Source: CAXXOK01 sp963675925 | GTDB taxonomy: Bacteria > Bacillota > Clostridia > Christensenellales > Aristaeellaceae | Direction: 5' to 3' | NCBI GenBank assembly: GCA_963675925.2 | Contig: CAXXIB010000003.1 | Coordinates: 434,001 to 498,000, forward strand | DNA length: 64,000 bases | Shown: positions 17,830 to 25,588 of the stretch, piece after piece | Numbering within the stretch: position 1 is the first letter of the stretch | How the letters are laid out: the number at the start of each line of letters is the position of its first letter | Position numbers and translations under genes: made by a program | Notes under the pieces: model-generated | Database searches by the model: none | Told to the model about the DNA's origin: nothing | The model's input: the letters and a program-made list of their open reading frames with translations, nothing else

Positions 17830-19091
17830 GCCTGTTTGCCTCCACCGTGCCTACCCTGGTGCTTATCATCATCCTGCGCAGTGAGCGTAGCCTGCAATTT
17901 ATCGGCCGCTTCACTCATACGGCGCGCTGAATCGGTCAGCGAATCGAGCTTTGAATGCAGTTCTTTGTTAGCCGTTTCCCCATCAGCTTGTCCGGCTGCC
18001 GCTGCAATGCTTTGCTGCATGGCTTCTATGCCCCTGGCAAGATAGGACATGGTTTCCTCGTTTTGGCGAAGCATAGCTTCAATCTCCTGGCGGTACTGCG
18101 CAGCCGCACTGTCCATTTCGCGGTCAAGGGCCAGCTCCCGAATCGCCTCCAGCGTATAGTTCATGCTCTGCTGGGCTTCCTGCATGCTGTGGTTCATTCT
18201 GTCAACCGCATCGGCGAATGCGCCGAACTTGCCGTTCATAGAGGCATCCATTTGCTGCATAAAGCGGTTGACAATACGCTGTATGCCATCTACCTGCTCA
18301 CGCGTGGTGCCCTGAATAAAGTTGTCCATCGACATCGTCAGCGGATGGGTTGCACGGCTGACCGCCAGTTCTACTGCACCGGCAATCTGACCTCCAAGCT
18401 GGCCGATGGTTTGCTGCATGGTCATATCCTCATCCTGTTTTTGGATGATCATCTGCACATCGGCATCCAGCGGTCTGGGCATAGCCAGCTCATAAAAGGT
18501 TTCGTCAAATGCATCCAGCGATTTGAAGGCGCGGCCTTTTATTGCATGATACAGTACATTAAAGGTGATCGAGCAGACGATGCCGACAATGGAGGTGGAA
18601 AACGCAAAACGCATGCCGCCAAGCAGCGTGGGGATACTCGAAATCGTCGTGGCGCTATCGGCAAAGTTCAGGTTCGTCAGGCCGTCCATCATACCCAAAA
18701 ATGTTCCCAAAATACCCAGCGATGTAAGCAGATTGGGTAAGATTTCGGCAACCTGTGCATGGCCCGGCTTATATACAACCGTATCTTCGTTAATATACTC
18801 CTCGGCATTGCACGGCAGCCCGCGCAAGTCCAGCTGATCAGCATTGAGCAAGAAACGCTGCCAGTCATGGCGCAGTGCGCGGCCCAAAAAGCGGGGCTCC
18901 TGCCAAACCGGCTTTTTCTTGCTGCCGGTTGTGCGTTCCAGCTTGATTACAGCGCGATTGAGAAGCGTTGCATTGCGGTAAACCGGATAAATACACTTCA
19001 CCACGCCGAAAAGAAAGATCAGCGCAATGGTAGAATACACCAATATTTCCGATAGCCCGACCGTTAGTTGTTTGATGATATCATTGGCCAT
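17826..19091 (-). CDS. ZorA/MotA/TolQ/ExbB-type ion-channel protein with long helical tail
   Basis: 421 residues with three predicted membrane helices (~15-35, ~115-137, ~155-182). The second carries the family signature LLTSLGILGTFLGMMDGL. From ~200 to the end it is a long, mostly helical cytoplasmic tail (repeated Met/Gln/Glu heptads) ending in a basic, disordered stretch. Three helices and a long coiled tail are features of ZorA of the Zorya phage-defence system, whereas MotA has four helices. Co-transcribed and translationally coupled with the ZorB-like gene downstream. Substrate ion and function are not established; no ZorC, ZorD or ZorE gene is present. Confidence 0.85.
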   Translation of the reverse strand: MANDIIKQLTVGLSEILVYSTIALIFLFGVVKCIYPVYRNATLLNRAVIKLERTTGSKKKPVWQEPRFLGRALRHDWQRFLLNADQLDLRGLPCNAEEYINEDTVVYKPGHAQVAEILPNLLTSLGILGTFLGMMDGLTNLNFADSATTISSIPTLLGGMRFAFSTSIVGIVCSITFNVLYHAIKGRAFKSLDAFDETFYELAMPRPLDADVQMIIQKQDEDMTMQQTIGQLGGQIAGAVELAVSRATHPLTMSMDNFIQGTTREQVDGIQRIVNRFMQQMDASMNGKFGAFADAVDRMNHSMQEAQQSMNYTLEAIRELALDREMDSAAAQYRQEIEAMLRQNEETMSYLARGIEAMQQSIAAAAGQADGETANKELHSKLDSLTDSARRMSEAADKLQATLTAQDDDKHQGRHGGGKQA

Positions 19092-19128
19092 GAATGCACC
19101 CCCGATTCGCTTGCGTCAATTATTGATT

Positions 19129-19157
19129 ATCTTAACATTTCTTTCATGTTTTGTAAA
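19129..19157 (-). promoter_or_regulatory. putative promoter of the ZorAB-like cluster
   Basis: Minus strand TTTACA (19152-19157), 17 bases, TAAGAT (19129-19134), about 40 bases before the ZorA-like start. Confidence 0.55.
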
Positions 19158-19192
19158 TATATCAGGTCTCTCACCCATTTATACGAATGAAA

Positions 19193-19216
19193 AAAGGCGG
19201 GGCATCCCCCGCCTTT
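19193..19216 (-). terminator. rho-independent terminator of hpf
   Basis: A perfect 10-bp stem, AAAGGCGGGG (19193-19202) with CCCCGCCTTT (19207-19216), and a CATC loop. On the minus strand it ends in a run of six T residues. It lies 18 bases past the hpf stop. Confidence 0.9.
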
Positions 19217-19233
19217 GAAAAAAGTTGCAATTC

Positions 19234-19776
19234 TTATGCTTCCGGTTCCAGTAAACCCAGGTCACCGTCCTTGCGCAGATAGAGCACGTTGGTTTGGTCG
19301 GTATCAATGTTGATGAATACAAAGAAGCTGTGTCCCAGCAACTCCATCTGGAAAATGGCATCGTCCACCGCCATGGGCCGGACAGGGAAGGTTTTATAGC
19401 GCACAACCTTACGTTTTCCGTCGTCGCTATCGTCAATTTCCTCGGTGAACTCCAGCTCCTGAGAGTGGAATGCGTCATCCCGCAGACGTTTGGAAAGCTT
19501 GGCGCGATGCTTATGAATTTGCCGCTCCATCTTTGCCAGTGCATGGTCGATGCTGATGTAGAGGTTGTCGTCACTTCCGGCTTCTGCGCGCAGCACCACG
19601 CCGTCAATGGGAACGGTGATCTCGCAGGTACGGCGATGGTTCTTCTCCCGTGCCAGACGCACTGTCATTTCGGCATCCTGGTGCAGGTAGCGTCCCATTT
19701 TCTCGGTCTTTCGCAGTACGCGGGTCGTAACAGCCTCGGACACGCTCATATTTTTTCCAACGATGTTTGTCTTCAT
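19234..19776 (-). CDS. hpf: ribosome hibernation promoting factor, long form
   Basis: Binds the 30S decoding region in stationary phase and, in the long form, dimerises ribosomes into 100S particles. 180 residues: an N-terminal S30AE/RaiA domain (residues ~1-100, MKTNIVGKNMSVSEAVTTRV, LYISIDHALAKMERQI) and the long-form C-terminal dimerisation domain (~120-175, VVRYKTFPVRPMAVDDAIFQME, LGHSFFVFIN). The start follows AAAGGAG. A 254-base intergenic region with strong RNA structure lies directly upstream. A clear terminator ends the gene. Confidence 0.96.
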   Translation of the reverse strand: MKTNIVGKNMSVSEAVTTRVLRKTEKMGRYLHQDAEMTVRLAREKNHRRTCEITVPIDGVVLRAEAGSDDNLYISIDHALAKMERQIHKHRAKLSKRLRDDAFHSQELEFTEEIDDSDDGKRKVVRYKTFPVRPMAVDDAIFQMELLGHSFFVFINIDTDQTNVLYLRKDGDLGLLEPEA

Positions 19777-19859
19777 GTGTAAGGACTCCTTTGACTTTAT
19801 TTCCGGGTAGACTTTGAAACCCCTTGTTCATTCCATCAGGGCTTATAATTGCTATGAAA

Positions 19860-20020
19860 CTGTGCCGCGGCGGTGATTATCCCGGATATATCACATCGCG
19901 GACATCCGTAGTCCGGCGATGGCATCCGCCCCGGCACGGTTCAGCGATTGCTGTGCCAAGGGAACCACACTCCTTTCACGGGTCCGCGATTTCCATACAG
20001 AGCATTTCGACATCGGGGTG
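19860..20020 (-). ncRNA. structured intergenic region upstream of hpf; candidate raiA-motif RNA
   Basis: The 254 bases between the mnmA stop and hpf hold no convincing gene but several strong inverted repeats. CATCGC-GGAC (19894-19903) pairs with GTCC-GCGATG (19911-19921) with one bulge. GGCAC (19933-19937) pairs with GTGCC (19953-19957), with an inner CAGC/GCTG. ATCGCGGAC (19895-19903) can alternatively pair with GTCCGCGAT (19982-19990), nine perfect bases, so two folds compete. The raiA RNA motif of Firmicutes lies upstream of raiA/hpf genes on the same strand and has about this size. The match here rests on location and structure only; boundaries are approximate. Confidence 0.4.
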
Positions 20021-20030
20021 GTCGCTTCCT

Positions 20031-21143
20031 CTATTGATCTGCTTCCTGGTGATTTTCCTGCAGAGGAACTGTTTCATCAACGATTGCTCCGCCCAGGCAT
20101 TGGTCACCCCGGTAGAATACCGCGCTCTGCCCCGGGGTTACTGCCCGCTGGGGTGCGTCGGCTTCTATGAATACTGTATCCCCGTTTTGGCGAATTGAAA
20201 CCGCCTGATCCGGTTGGCGATATCTGAATTTTGCCGTGCAGCGAAAGATTTCACCTTCAGCCATGGGTGCGCTTTCAGCAATCCATGTAACTTCACTGGC
20301 CTGAATATGCTTAGAATATAGCAAGGGATGATCGTCACCCTGGCCAACGACCAGCACATTGTTTTTCAAATCCTTTGCCAGCACAAACCAGCTGCGCCCG
20401 TCGCCTCGCCCGCCGATCCCCAGCCCTTTGCGCTGGCCGAGCGTGTAGTACGCAAGCCCGATATGCTTTCCGACTGTTTCGCCCGTTTCTGTTTGCATGA
20501 GTCCGGGCTTGGCCGCCAAATAATTTTGTAAAAACGCGCGGAAGTTCCGCTCCCCGATAAAACAAATGCCGGTGGAGTCTTTTTTCTTGCTGACGGATAG
20601 TCCGTGCTCCTGCGCTATATCGCGTACCTGTGCTTTGGACATTCCGCCAACAGGGAACACGGCTTGTGCAAGCTGCTGTTCCTTGAGCATATACAGAAAA
20701 TAACTTTGATCCTTGTTCCCATCCACGCCGCGCAGTAAACGCTGATGGCCGTCTATGGTATCTGTTTGCACAAAGTGCCCGGTGGCAAGCTTGCTTGCGC
20801 CGAGTTTCTTTGTAAAATGTAAAAACGCCTTAAACTTAATCTCCCTGTTGCACAGCACATCAGGGTTGGGGGTTCTGCCCTTTTCATATTCGCTGAGAAA
20901 ATGGCGGAACACATTGTCCATATACTCTTTTTCGAAATTAACGGAATAACAGGGAATGCCGATGGTGTGGCATACATCCTGCACATCCTCCCAATCAGCG
21001 GTGGAAGTGCATACGCCGTCTTCATCCTTTTCATCCCAGTTCTTCATAAAAACGCCGACAACTTCATAGCCCTGCTGCTTGAGCAGCAAGGCAGCGACCG
21101 AGGAATCCACCCCGCCGGACATTCCAACAACGATACGTTCCAT
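20031..21143 (-). CDS. mnmA: tRNA-specific 2-thiouridylase MnmA
   Basis: Installs the 2-thio group on uridine 34 of tRNA-Lys, -Glu and -Gln. 370 residues. ATP-pyrophosphatase P-loop GMSGGVDSSVAALLL at the N-terminus; first catalytic cysteine in NPDVLCNREIKF; second in STGICFIGERNF; LGQRKGLGIGG and a C-terminal beta-barrel. The ATG shares one base with the stop codon of the upstream HAD-TMK gene, so the two are translationally coupled. No cysteine desulfurase gene is adjacent. Confidence 0.97.
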   Translation of the reverse strand: MERIVVGMSGGVDSSVAALLLKQQGYEVVGVFMKNWDEKDEDGVCTSTADWEDVQDVCHTIGIPCYSVNFEKEYMDNVFRHFLSEYEKGRTPNPDVLCNREIKFKAFLHFTKKLGASKLATGHFVQTDTIDGHQRLLRGVDGNKDQSYFLYMLKEQQLAQAVFPVGGMSKAQVRDIAQEHGLSVSKKKDSTGICFIGERNFRAFLQNYLAAKPGLMQTETGETVGKHIGLAYYTLGQRKGLGIGGRGDGRSWFVLAKDLKNNVLVVGQGDDHPLLYSKHIQASEVTWIAESAPMAEGEIFRCTAKFRYRQPDQAVSIRQNGDTVFIEADAPQRAVTPGQSAVFYRGDQCLGGAIVDETVPLQENHQEADQ

Positions 21144-22441
21144 TATAAGCCCTCTGCGGCTTCCAAGCGCTGCAATACAGCCGACAGGATATCATCGGCA
21201 AGGTCTTCCACCGGCTGGGCGGCGTTGACGACAATGAAGCGATTGGGGTCCTGTGCGATCAGCTGTTCGTAGGCAAGCCGCGTGCGCTCGTAAAAGTCAG
21301 CTGGCTGGCTTTCCAGCCTGTCGGGTTTGCTTGCATCACGGCGCCGTTTCAGCGCTTCGCCGCTGTCATTCATTTGCAAGTAAATCGTTGCGTCGGGAAT
21401 CATGTTTTGAATCGCAAACGCGTTGATCTGGCCAACCTCCACAACCCCAAGTTCTCGGCCCGCGCCCTGATACGCAATGGAACTATCCACAAAGCGATCA
21501 CAAACGACCAGTTTTCCCGCTTCCACGGCGGGGCGAATGACTTCATGCACATGCTGTGCCCTGGCCGCGGCATACAAAAGCGCTTCACAGGCATCCGACA
21601 TTTCCATATGATCGGTTGTCAGCACCAGATTGCGAATCGCCTCGCTGATTTTACAGCCGCCGGGCTCGCGTGTCTGCACCAGATCATAGCCGTACAGTGC
21701 CAGTTTTTCGACAAGAAGCTGTATCTGCGTCGTTTTCCCGCTGCCATCTAAACCTTCGATGCTTAAAAAGTACCCGCGTGAAATTGCGCAATCCGGGCAT
21801 AGCGTATGGAACAGGGCCTGAGTACTGTCAACAATTGCCGTTGGCTGCGCAGCCTCCAGCTCGCCCTCCAGACCATAGCCATAGCGAACGCCGATGGAAT
21901 CAATGCCGTTGGCTTTCGCGCCTTCAATATCATACTTCCGATCGCCTATCATCACAGCGTTTTTGTAAGACTTGGGCAATGCGCGCCGAATCATCTCGGC
22001 TTTGCCGATATGGGCATCGTTATTGTCCTCACCGATGACACAATCGAAGTAGCGATCCAGATGATAATGCTCAAACAAACGCACCGTGCGGGAGTACGGT
22101 TTGGATGTAGCGACTGCCAGATAGACACCCTGCCTTTTCAGCGTTGCTAGCAAGCGCCGAATGTGCGGGTATACGCTGTAGAGAAACATGCCATGTTCAT
22201 CAAAATGTTGTACGTAGTGCGCTATCGCCTCATCAGCAAGGCTTTGGGATAGGCCTGCGACATTGATAAAGGTTTCGCGCAGCGGGGGTCCGATGAACTG
22301 CTTAAGCCGCTCATCGGCAATGGCAGGGACTTTAAGCTGGGCAAGCGCATAGCGCAGCGAAGCCAGAATACCGTCCTCCGAGCAGGTTAATGTTCCATCC
22401 AAATCGAAGACTACCGCATCATAAGGCAGGGTTTTGTTCAT
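21143..22441 (-). CDS. tmk: fusion protein: HAD-family phosphatase plus thymidylate kinase
   Basis: One uninterrupted 432-residue frame carries two enzymes. Residues 1-~214 are a HAD subfamily IA phosphatase: nucleophile VVFDLDGTL (D13, D15), ATSKPYSRT (motif II), a conserved Lys near 147 and VMIGDRKYDIEGA (motif IV). Residues ~222-432 are dTMP kinase: P-loop IEGLDGSGKTTQ (229-239), TREPGG, CDRFVDSSIAYQG, and a LID region with RRRDASKPDR. Both halves keep their catalytic residues. dTMP kinase makes dTDP for DNA synthesis; the HAD half resembles phosphoglycolate phosphatase/5'-nucleotidases, substrate unknown. The ATG at 22441 is chosen because GAGGAA lies at good spacing and it begins just after the upstream stop; a start at 22462 is possible. 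The neighbouring decarboxylase-family gene matches the Bacillus yaaO-tmk order. Confidence 0.93.
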   Translation of the reverse strand: MNKTLPYDAVVFDLDGTLTCSEDGILASLRYALAQLKVPAIADERLKQFIGPPLRETFINVAGLSQSLADEAIAHYVQHFDEHGMFLYSVYPHIRRLLATLKRQGVYLAVATSKPYSRTVRLFEHYHLDRYFDCVIGEDNNDAHIGKAEMIRRALPKSYKNAVMIGDRKYDIEGAKANGIDSIGVRYGYGLEGELEAAQPTAIVDSTQALFHTLCPDCAISRGYFLSIEGLDGSGKTTQIQLLVEKLALYGYDLVQTREPGGCKISEAIRNLVLTTDHMEMSDACEALLYAAARAQHVHEVIRPAVEAGKLVVCDRFVDSSIAYQGAGRELGVVEVGQINAFAIQNMIPDATIYLQMNDSGEALKRRRDASKPDRLESQPADFYERTRLAYEQLIAQDPNRFIVVNAAQPVEDLADDILSAVLQRLEAAEGL

Positions 22442-22449
22442 GTTGTTCC

Positions 22450-23802
22450 TCATTTCACGCACCGGATACCGCTGTTTACACCAAACAGGCGGTGTGCCGG
22501 GGTTGTGATAATCATATTGACGATTTCTTCCGTGATCGTCTCGCCCGCCGTCAGCCAGGCTGTGCCGGGCGGGTAGATGCCGACCGTTGCTCCGCTGATG
22601 CGCCCGATGGCCTTTCGCGGTTCCAGTTCTTCCATATCCGCAAAGGCCGCCTCGTGCAGCGGCATCGCGCGTACCGGCCAGGTTTCCGGCACAAATCGAA
22701 TGGGGGCCGGTATGGCAGGCGCTGTATCGCCTGCACTCGTAATTGCTTCAAGCGCTTCCAGGAGCTTTTGCAGTCGTGCTTCGCCATCCAGCAGAGACAG
22801 GATACACACAACGCGGTGCGCATCGCTCATTTCGATATCGAATCCAGCGTCCTGCAATCGCTGCTGCATCCACTCTCCACCCTGCTGGCAACGCAATACC
22901 AATCGAAGCGCATCCGATGGTAGCTCGCCCCTGTCGTCTTCCATGCCAAGCTTGTATGCTTTCTTAAGAAACGCCCCAATAGCTACCTCAAGATGCTTAC
23001 AGGCTTTGCTACCATAGTGGTCCATCCACGCGCGGGCATCATCCATGGATTGCAATAACGCAAAGGACGGGCTGGAGGTTTGCACCATGCGAAGAATATC
23101 CCGCAGGCGATGGCTGTCCACACCGTCCATGGCATGCAGCCATGCCGCCGCGTTAAGTGCTGGCAGTGTTTTATGGGCTGATTGCACAAACAGGTCCGCA
23201 CCGCGTTGCCCGGCGTTTTGCATGTCCTCACGCCAGTTAAAGTATGCGCCGTGCGCTTCATCACAGAGCAGCAGTTTCCCCTGCGCATGTACGATTTCCG
23301 CAATCGCAGGTACATCAGACAATACGCCGTAATAATCACTGGACAACGCCAGCACTGCAGTGGCCTGCGGAGTAACGCGCAGCGCTTTGCCATACGCCTC
23401 CGGCGTAGTGGTCAGGTAGCCACCCGGCAGTTCCTCAGGTCTGGCAAACACTGGTTCTATCCCGGCAATCGCACAGATGCTTAGCACGCTAAGATGGACA
23501 TTGCGCGGCAAGATAATGCTGTCACCACGTTTACAGGCATACAGTATCATCGTATGAATCCCGGCGGTCGAGCCCCCGGACAGCATAAATGATGCCTTTG
23601 CGTTTGCGCTCCTTGCAAGCAGTGTTTCCGCTTCCAGAATAGCGCCGGAAGGGTTGTACAGGTCATCCGTCACCGGTATTTCCGTGGTTTCAATGGCATA
23701 GGCTGAAAGCGATTCAAACGGTGCCTTTCCCTGCGCGGCCGGCATATGAAGCGAAGTACGTCCGGCTACTTCGGCCAGCATTTCGTAGATGGGTCTGCGC
23801 AT
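22450..23802 (-). CDS. Orn/Lys/Arg decarboxylase-family PLP enzyme
   Basis: 450 residues from the ATG at 23802, which follows a perfect AGGAGGT; the longer frame to 23844 has no such site. Fold type I PLP enzyme: FMLSGGSTAGIHTMI (phosphate-binding turn), LLCDEAHGAYF (Asp and His contacting PLP) and the Schiff-base lysine in VQSAHKTLPALN. It ends with a C-terminal domain containing GIYPPGTAW, typical of this group. The short form without an N-terminal wing domain is like Bacillus SpeA/YaaO. It decarboxylates a basic amino acid, probably to agmatine, cadaverine or similar; the substrate cannot be decided. Next to tmk as in Bacillus. Confidence 0.88.
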   Translation of the reverse strand: MRRPIYEMLAEVAGRTSLHMPAAQGKAPFESLSAYAIETTEIPVTDDLYNPSGAILEAETLLARSANAKASFMLSGGSTAGIHTMILYACKRGDSIILPRNVHLSVLSICAIAGIEPVFARPEELPGGYLTTTPEAYGKALRVTPQATAVLALSSDYYGVLSDVPAIAEIVHAQGKLLLCDEAHGAYFNWREDMQNAGQRGADLFVQSAHKTLPALNAAAWLHAMDGVDSHRLRDILRMVQTSSPSFALLQSMDDARAWMDHYGSKACKHLEVAIGAFLKKAYKLGMEDDRGELPSDALRLVLRCQQGGEWMQQRLQDAGFDIEMSDAHRVVCILSLLDGEARLQKLLEALEAITSAGDTAPAIPAPIRFVPETWPVRAMPLHEAAFADMEELEPRKAIGRISGATVGIYPPGTAWLTAGETITEEIVNMIITTPAHRLFGVNSGIRCVK

Positions 23803-24034
23803 GCCGCTTACCTCCTGTACCATCATCCACCGATAGCATATCAAAATTACATATTGTGTGCAAGAAAGTTACAAAAACACTATAATTTTATGATAGTATA
23901 CGCATGAAACTATGGTACAATAGCGCACTGATATTCAGGTTCTATTCTCTTGCATGCTGTATGGGAATACGCTAGAATATCTGGAACGCTGTGTTGCCGC
24001 TTTCCGATACGAGGTAACTGGCGGAGGTATGAGT

Positions 24035-25510
24035 ATGAGGCGAAACTCGCGGCGCGCGCCCATCCGTTTGCGTTTTTTTAACGACAACGGGATGGCCGAA
24101 GAACTGCGCAAGAACCTTTACTGGGTTATCTGGTCTGTAACCATCGGTATGGTCGGGTTTGTAATCACCACCGGCCCGGTTTGGAGTGCGTTCCAACGTG
24201 AAGTGTTGGGCGCAAACGACTTGCAAATCGGCCTAATCTCCGCTATTCCGGTTGCTGTGTGCGTATTCCAGGTCTTTATCAGCTACTATATGGAAAAGAA
24301 GCGTAATAGACGCTTCATCTTTCTGTTTTTGGGGCTCTTTGGCAGAGCGTTCTGGCTGTTAATCGCTTTAGTTCCTTACCTTTTTCCGTCCTTCCCTATT
24401 GATTTGCGTATATGGCTTGTCATCGTGTTTGTGGTTATCATTGCAGGGGCAAACAGCGGTGCTAACCTGGCCTTTGGCAGTCTGATGGGCGATTTGGTTC
24501 CCATTGGCATTCGTGGTTCGTATTTTGGTGTTCGCTCCAGAATCAGCCTGATTTCCGGCGTGATTACCGGCCTGCTGATTTCCGTGATGATCGACAAAGT
24601 CGGGCTGATCGGGTATTCCATCGCGCTGATCATTGCCGGCATTACCATGATACTAGATATCGCAAGCTATTTCTTTGTGAAATGGCCGGAGATGGACGAA
24701 ACCCACCTGCCGCCCCTGCGCACGCTGCTCAAAGATGTATTCTCTAATAAGCGTTTTGTGAAAGTCATCGTCTTTTATTCTTCATGGGTGTTCGCCATCA
24801 ACATAGCAGCGCCGTTTTGGAATATTCACATGCTGGAATACCTGGATATGAGCTTTACGCAGATGACACTCTATTCGCAGATTGTTTCCAGCCTGTCATC
24901 CATTCTGCTCGTCACGCGCTGGGGACGCTTAATCGACCGCTATGGCAATAAACCCATTTTGCAGATTGCAGCCATGTTTCTCGTGCTTGCGCCCATCCCC
25001 TGGCTGTTTGCCACCAGCTCTTCCACGTATATGATCATCATCACCAGCGTGATTTCCGGCGCGACCTGGCCTGTGATTGATATAAGCCAGCAAAACCTGT
25101 ATTTGTCGCAGTCGCCCCGCACGCATCGGTCCATGTATATTGCGATATTCTTTGCCTGCTTTAACTTGTTTGGCATTGCGCTGCCAAACGCCATCGGCGG
25201 ATTTCTAATGCAGTCACCGTTTGCAGCGCTTACAACTAAGTTCCCGGACATACTCGGTATTTCTGTCTCTAAAATGCACTGGATGATCCTTACATCCATT
25301 GTTCTGCGCATTTTGGTGCTTGTGGTCTTTCTGCCGCGCATCCACGAAGAGGGGTCGCAAACACTGGCAGGAGCCGTCAAAGGGATGCATGCCGATACAT
25401 CCACGCAAATACAGCGCAGGGTAGCGGTGATCCGCAACACCGTCCTGCGCAAGCGGTATCGCAAAATGCTGCAGAAAGAGGCGCATGATGCCAGCAATCA
25501 AAGTAAATAA
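24035..25510 (+). CDS. major facilitator superfamily transporter
   Basis: 491 residues from the ATG at 24035, seven bases after GGAGG; an earlier in-frame ATG (23954) lacks a ribosome site. It has about 12 hydrophobic segments, with a basic loop after the second pair (MEKKRNRRFIF) and the MFS-type motif RWGRLIDRYGNKP in the middle of the protein. The C-terminal tail of ~50 residues is basic and cytoplasmic. The substrate is unknown. Transcribed divergently from the decarboxylase-tmk operon; the intergenic stretch holds a TACAAT-type -10 near 23916. Confidence 0.85.
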   Translation: MRRNSRRAPIRLRFFNDNGMAEELRKNLYWVIWSVTIGMVGFVITTGPVWSAFQREVLGANDLQIGLISAIPVAVCVFQVFISYYMEKKRNRRFIFLFLGLFGRAFWLLIALVPYLFPSFPIDLRIWLVIVFVVIIAGANSGANLAFGSLMGDLVPIGIRGSYFGVRSRISLISGVITGLLISVMIDKVGLIGYSIALIIAGITMILDIASYFFVKWPEMDETHLPPLRTLLKDVFSNKRFVKVIVFYSSWVFAINIAAPFWNIHMLEYLDMSFTQMTLYSQIVSSLSSILLVTRWGRLIDRYGNKPILQIAAMFLVLAPIPWLFATSSSTYMIIITSVISGATWPVIDISQQNLYLSQSPRTHRSMYIAIFFACFNLFGIALPNAIGGFLMQSPFAALTTKFPDILGISVSKMHWMILTSIVLRILVLVVFLPRIHEEGSQTLAGAVKGMHADTSTQIQRRVAVIRNTVLRKRYRKMLQKEAHDASNQSK

Positions 25511-25588
25511 AGCTAATTGGAACAGGGATTTTACTCCGGTTCGCGAATATAGTCATCAAATTGTAATCTTTTTAGGGGAGGTGTGCCG

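Noticed and set aside
17955..18740. 261-codon plus-strand frame opposite the ZorA-like gene
   Set aside because: Shadow frame; composition (Cys/His-rich, no domain) and lack of a ribosome site argue against coding.
16813..19091. Complete Zorya anti-phage system
   Set aside because: Only ZorA- and ZorB-like genes are present; neighbours are argH and hpf, with no ZorC, ZorD or ZorE helicase/nuclease gene, so a defence role is not supported.
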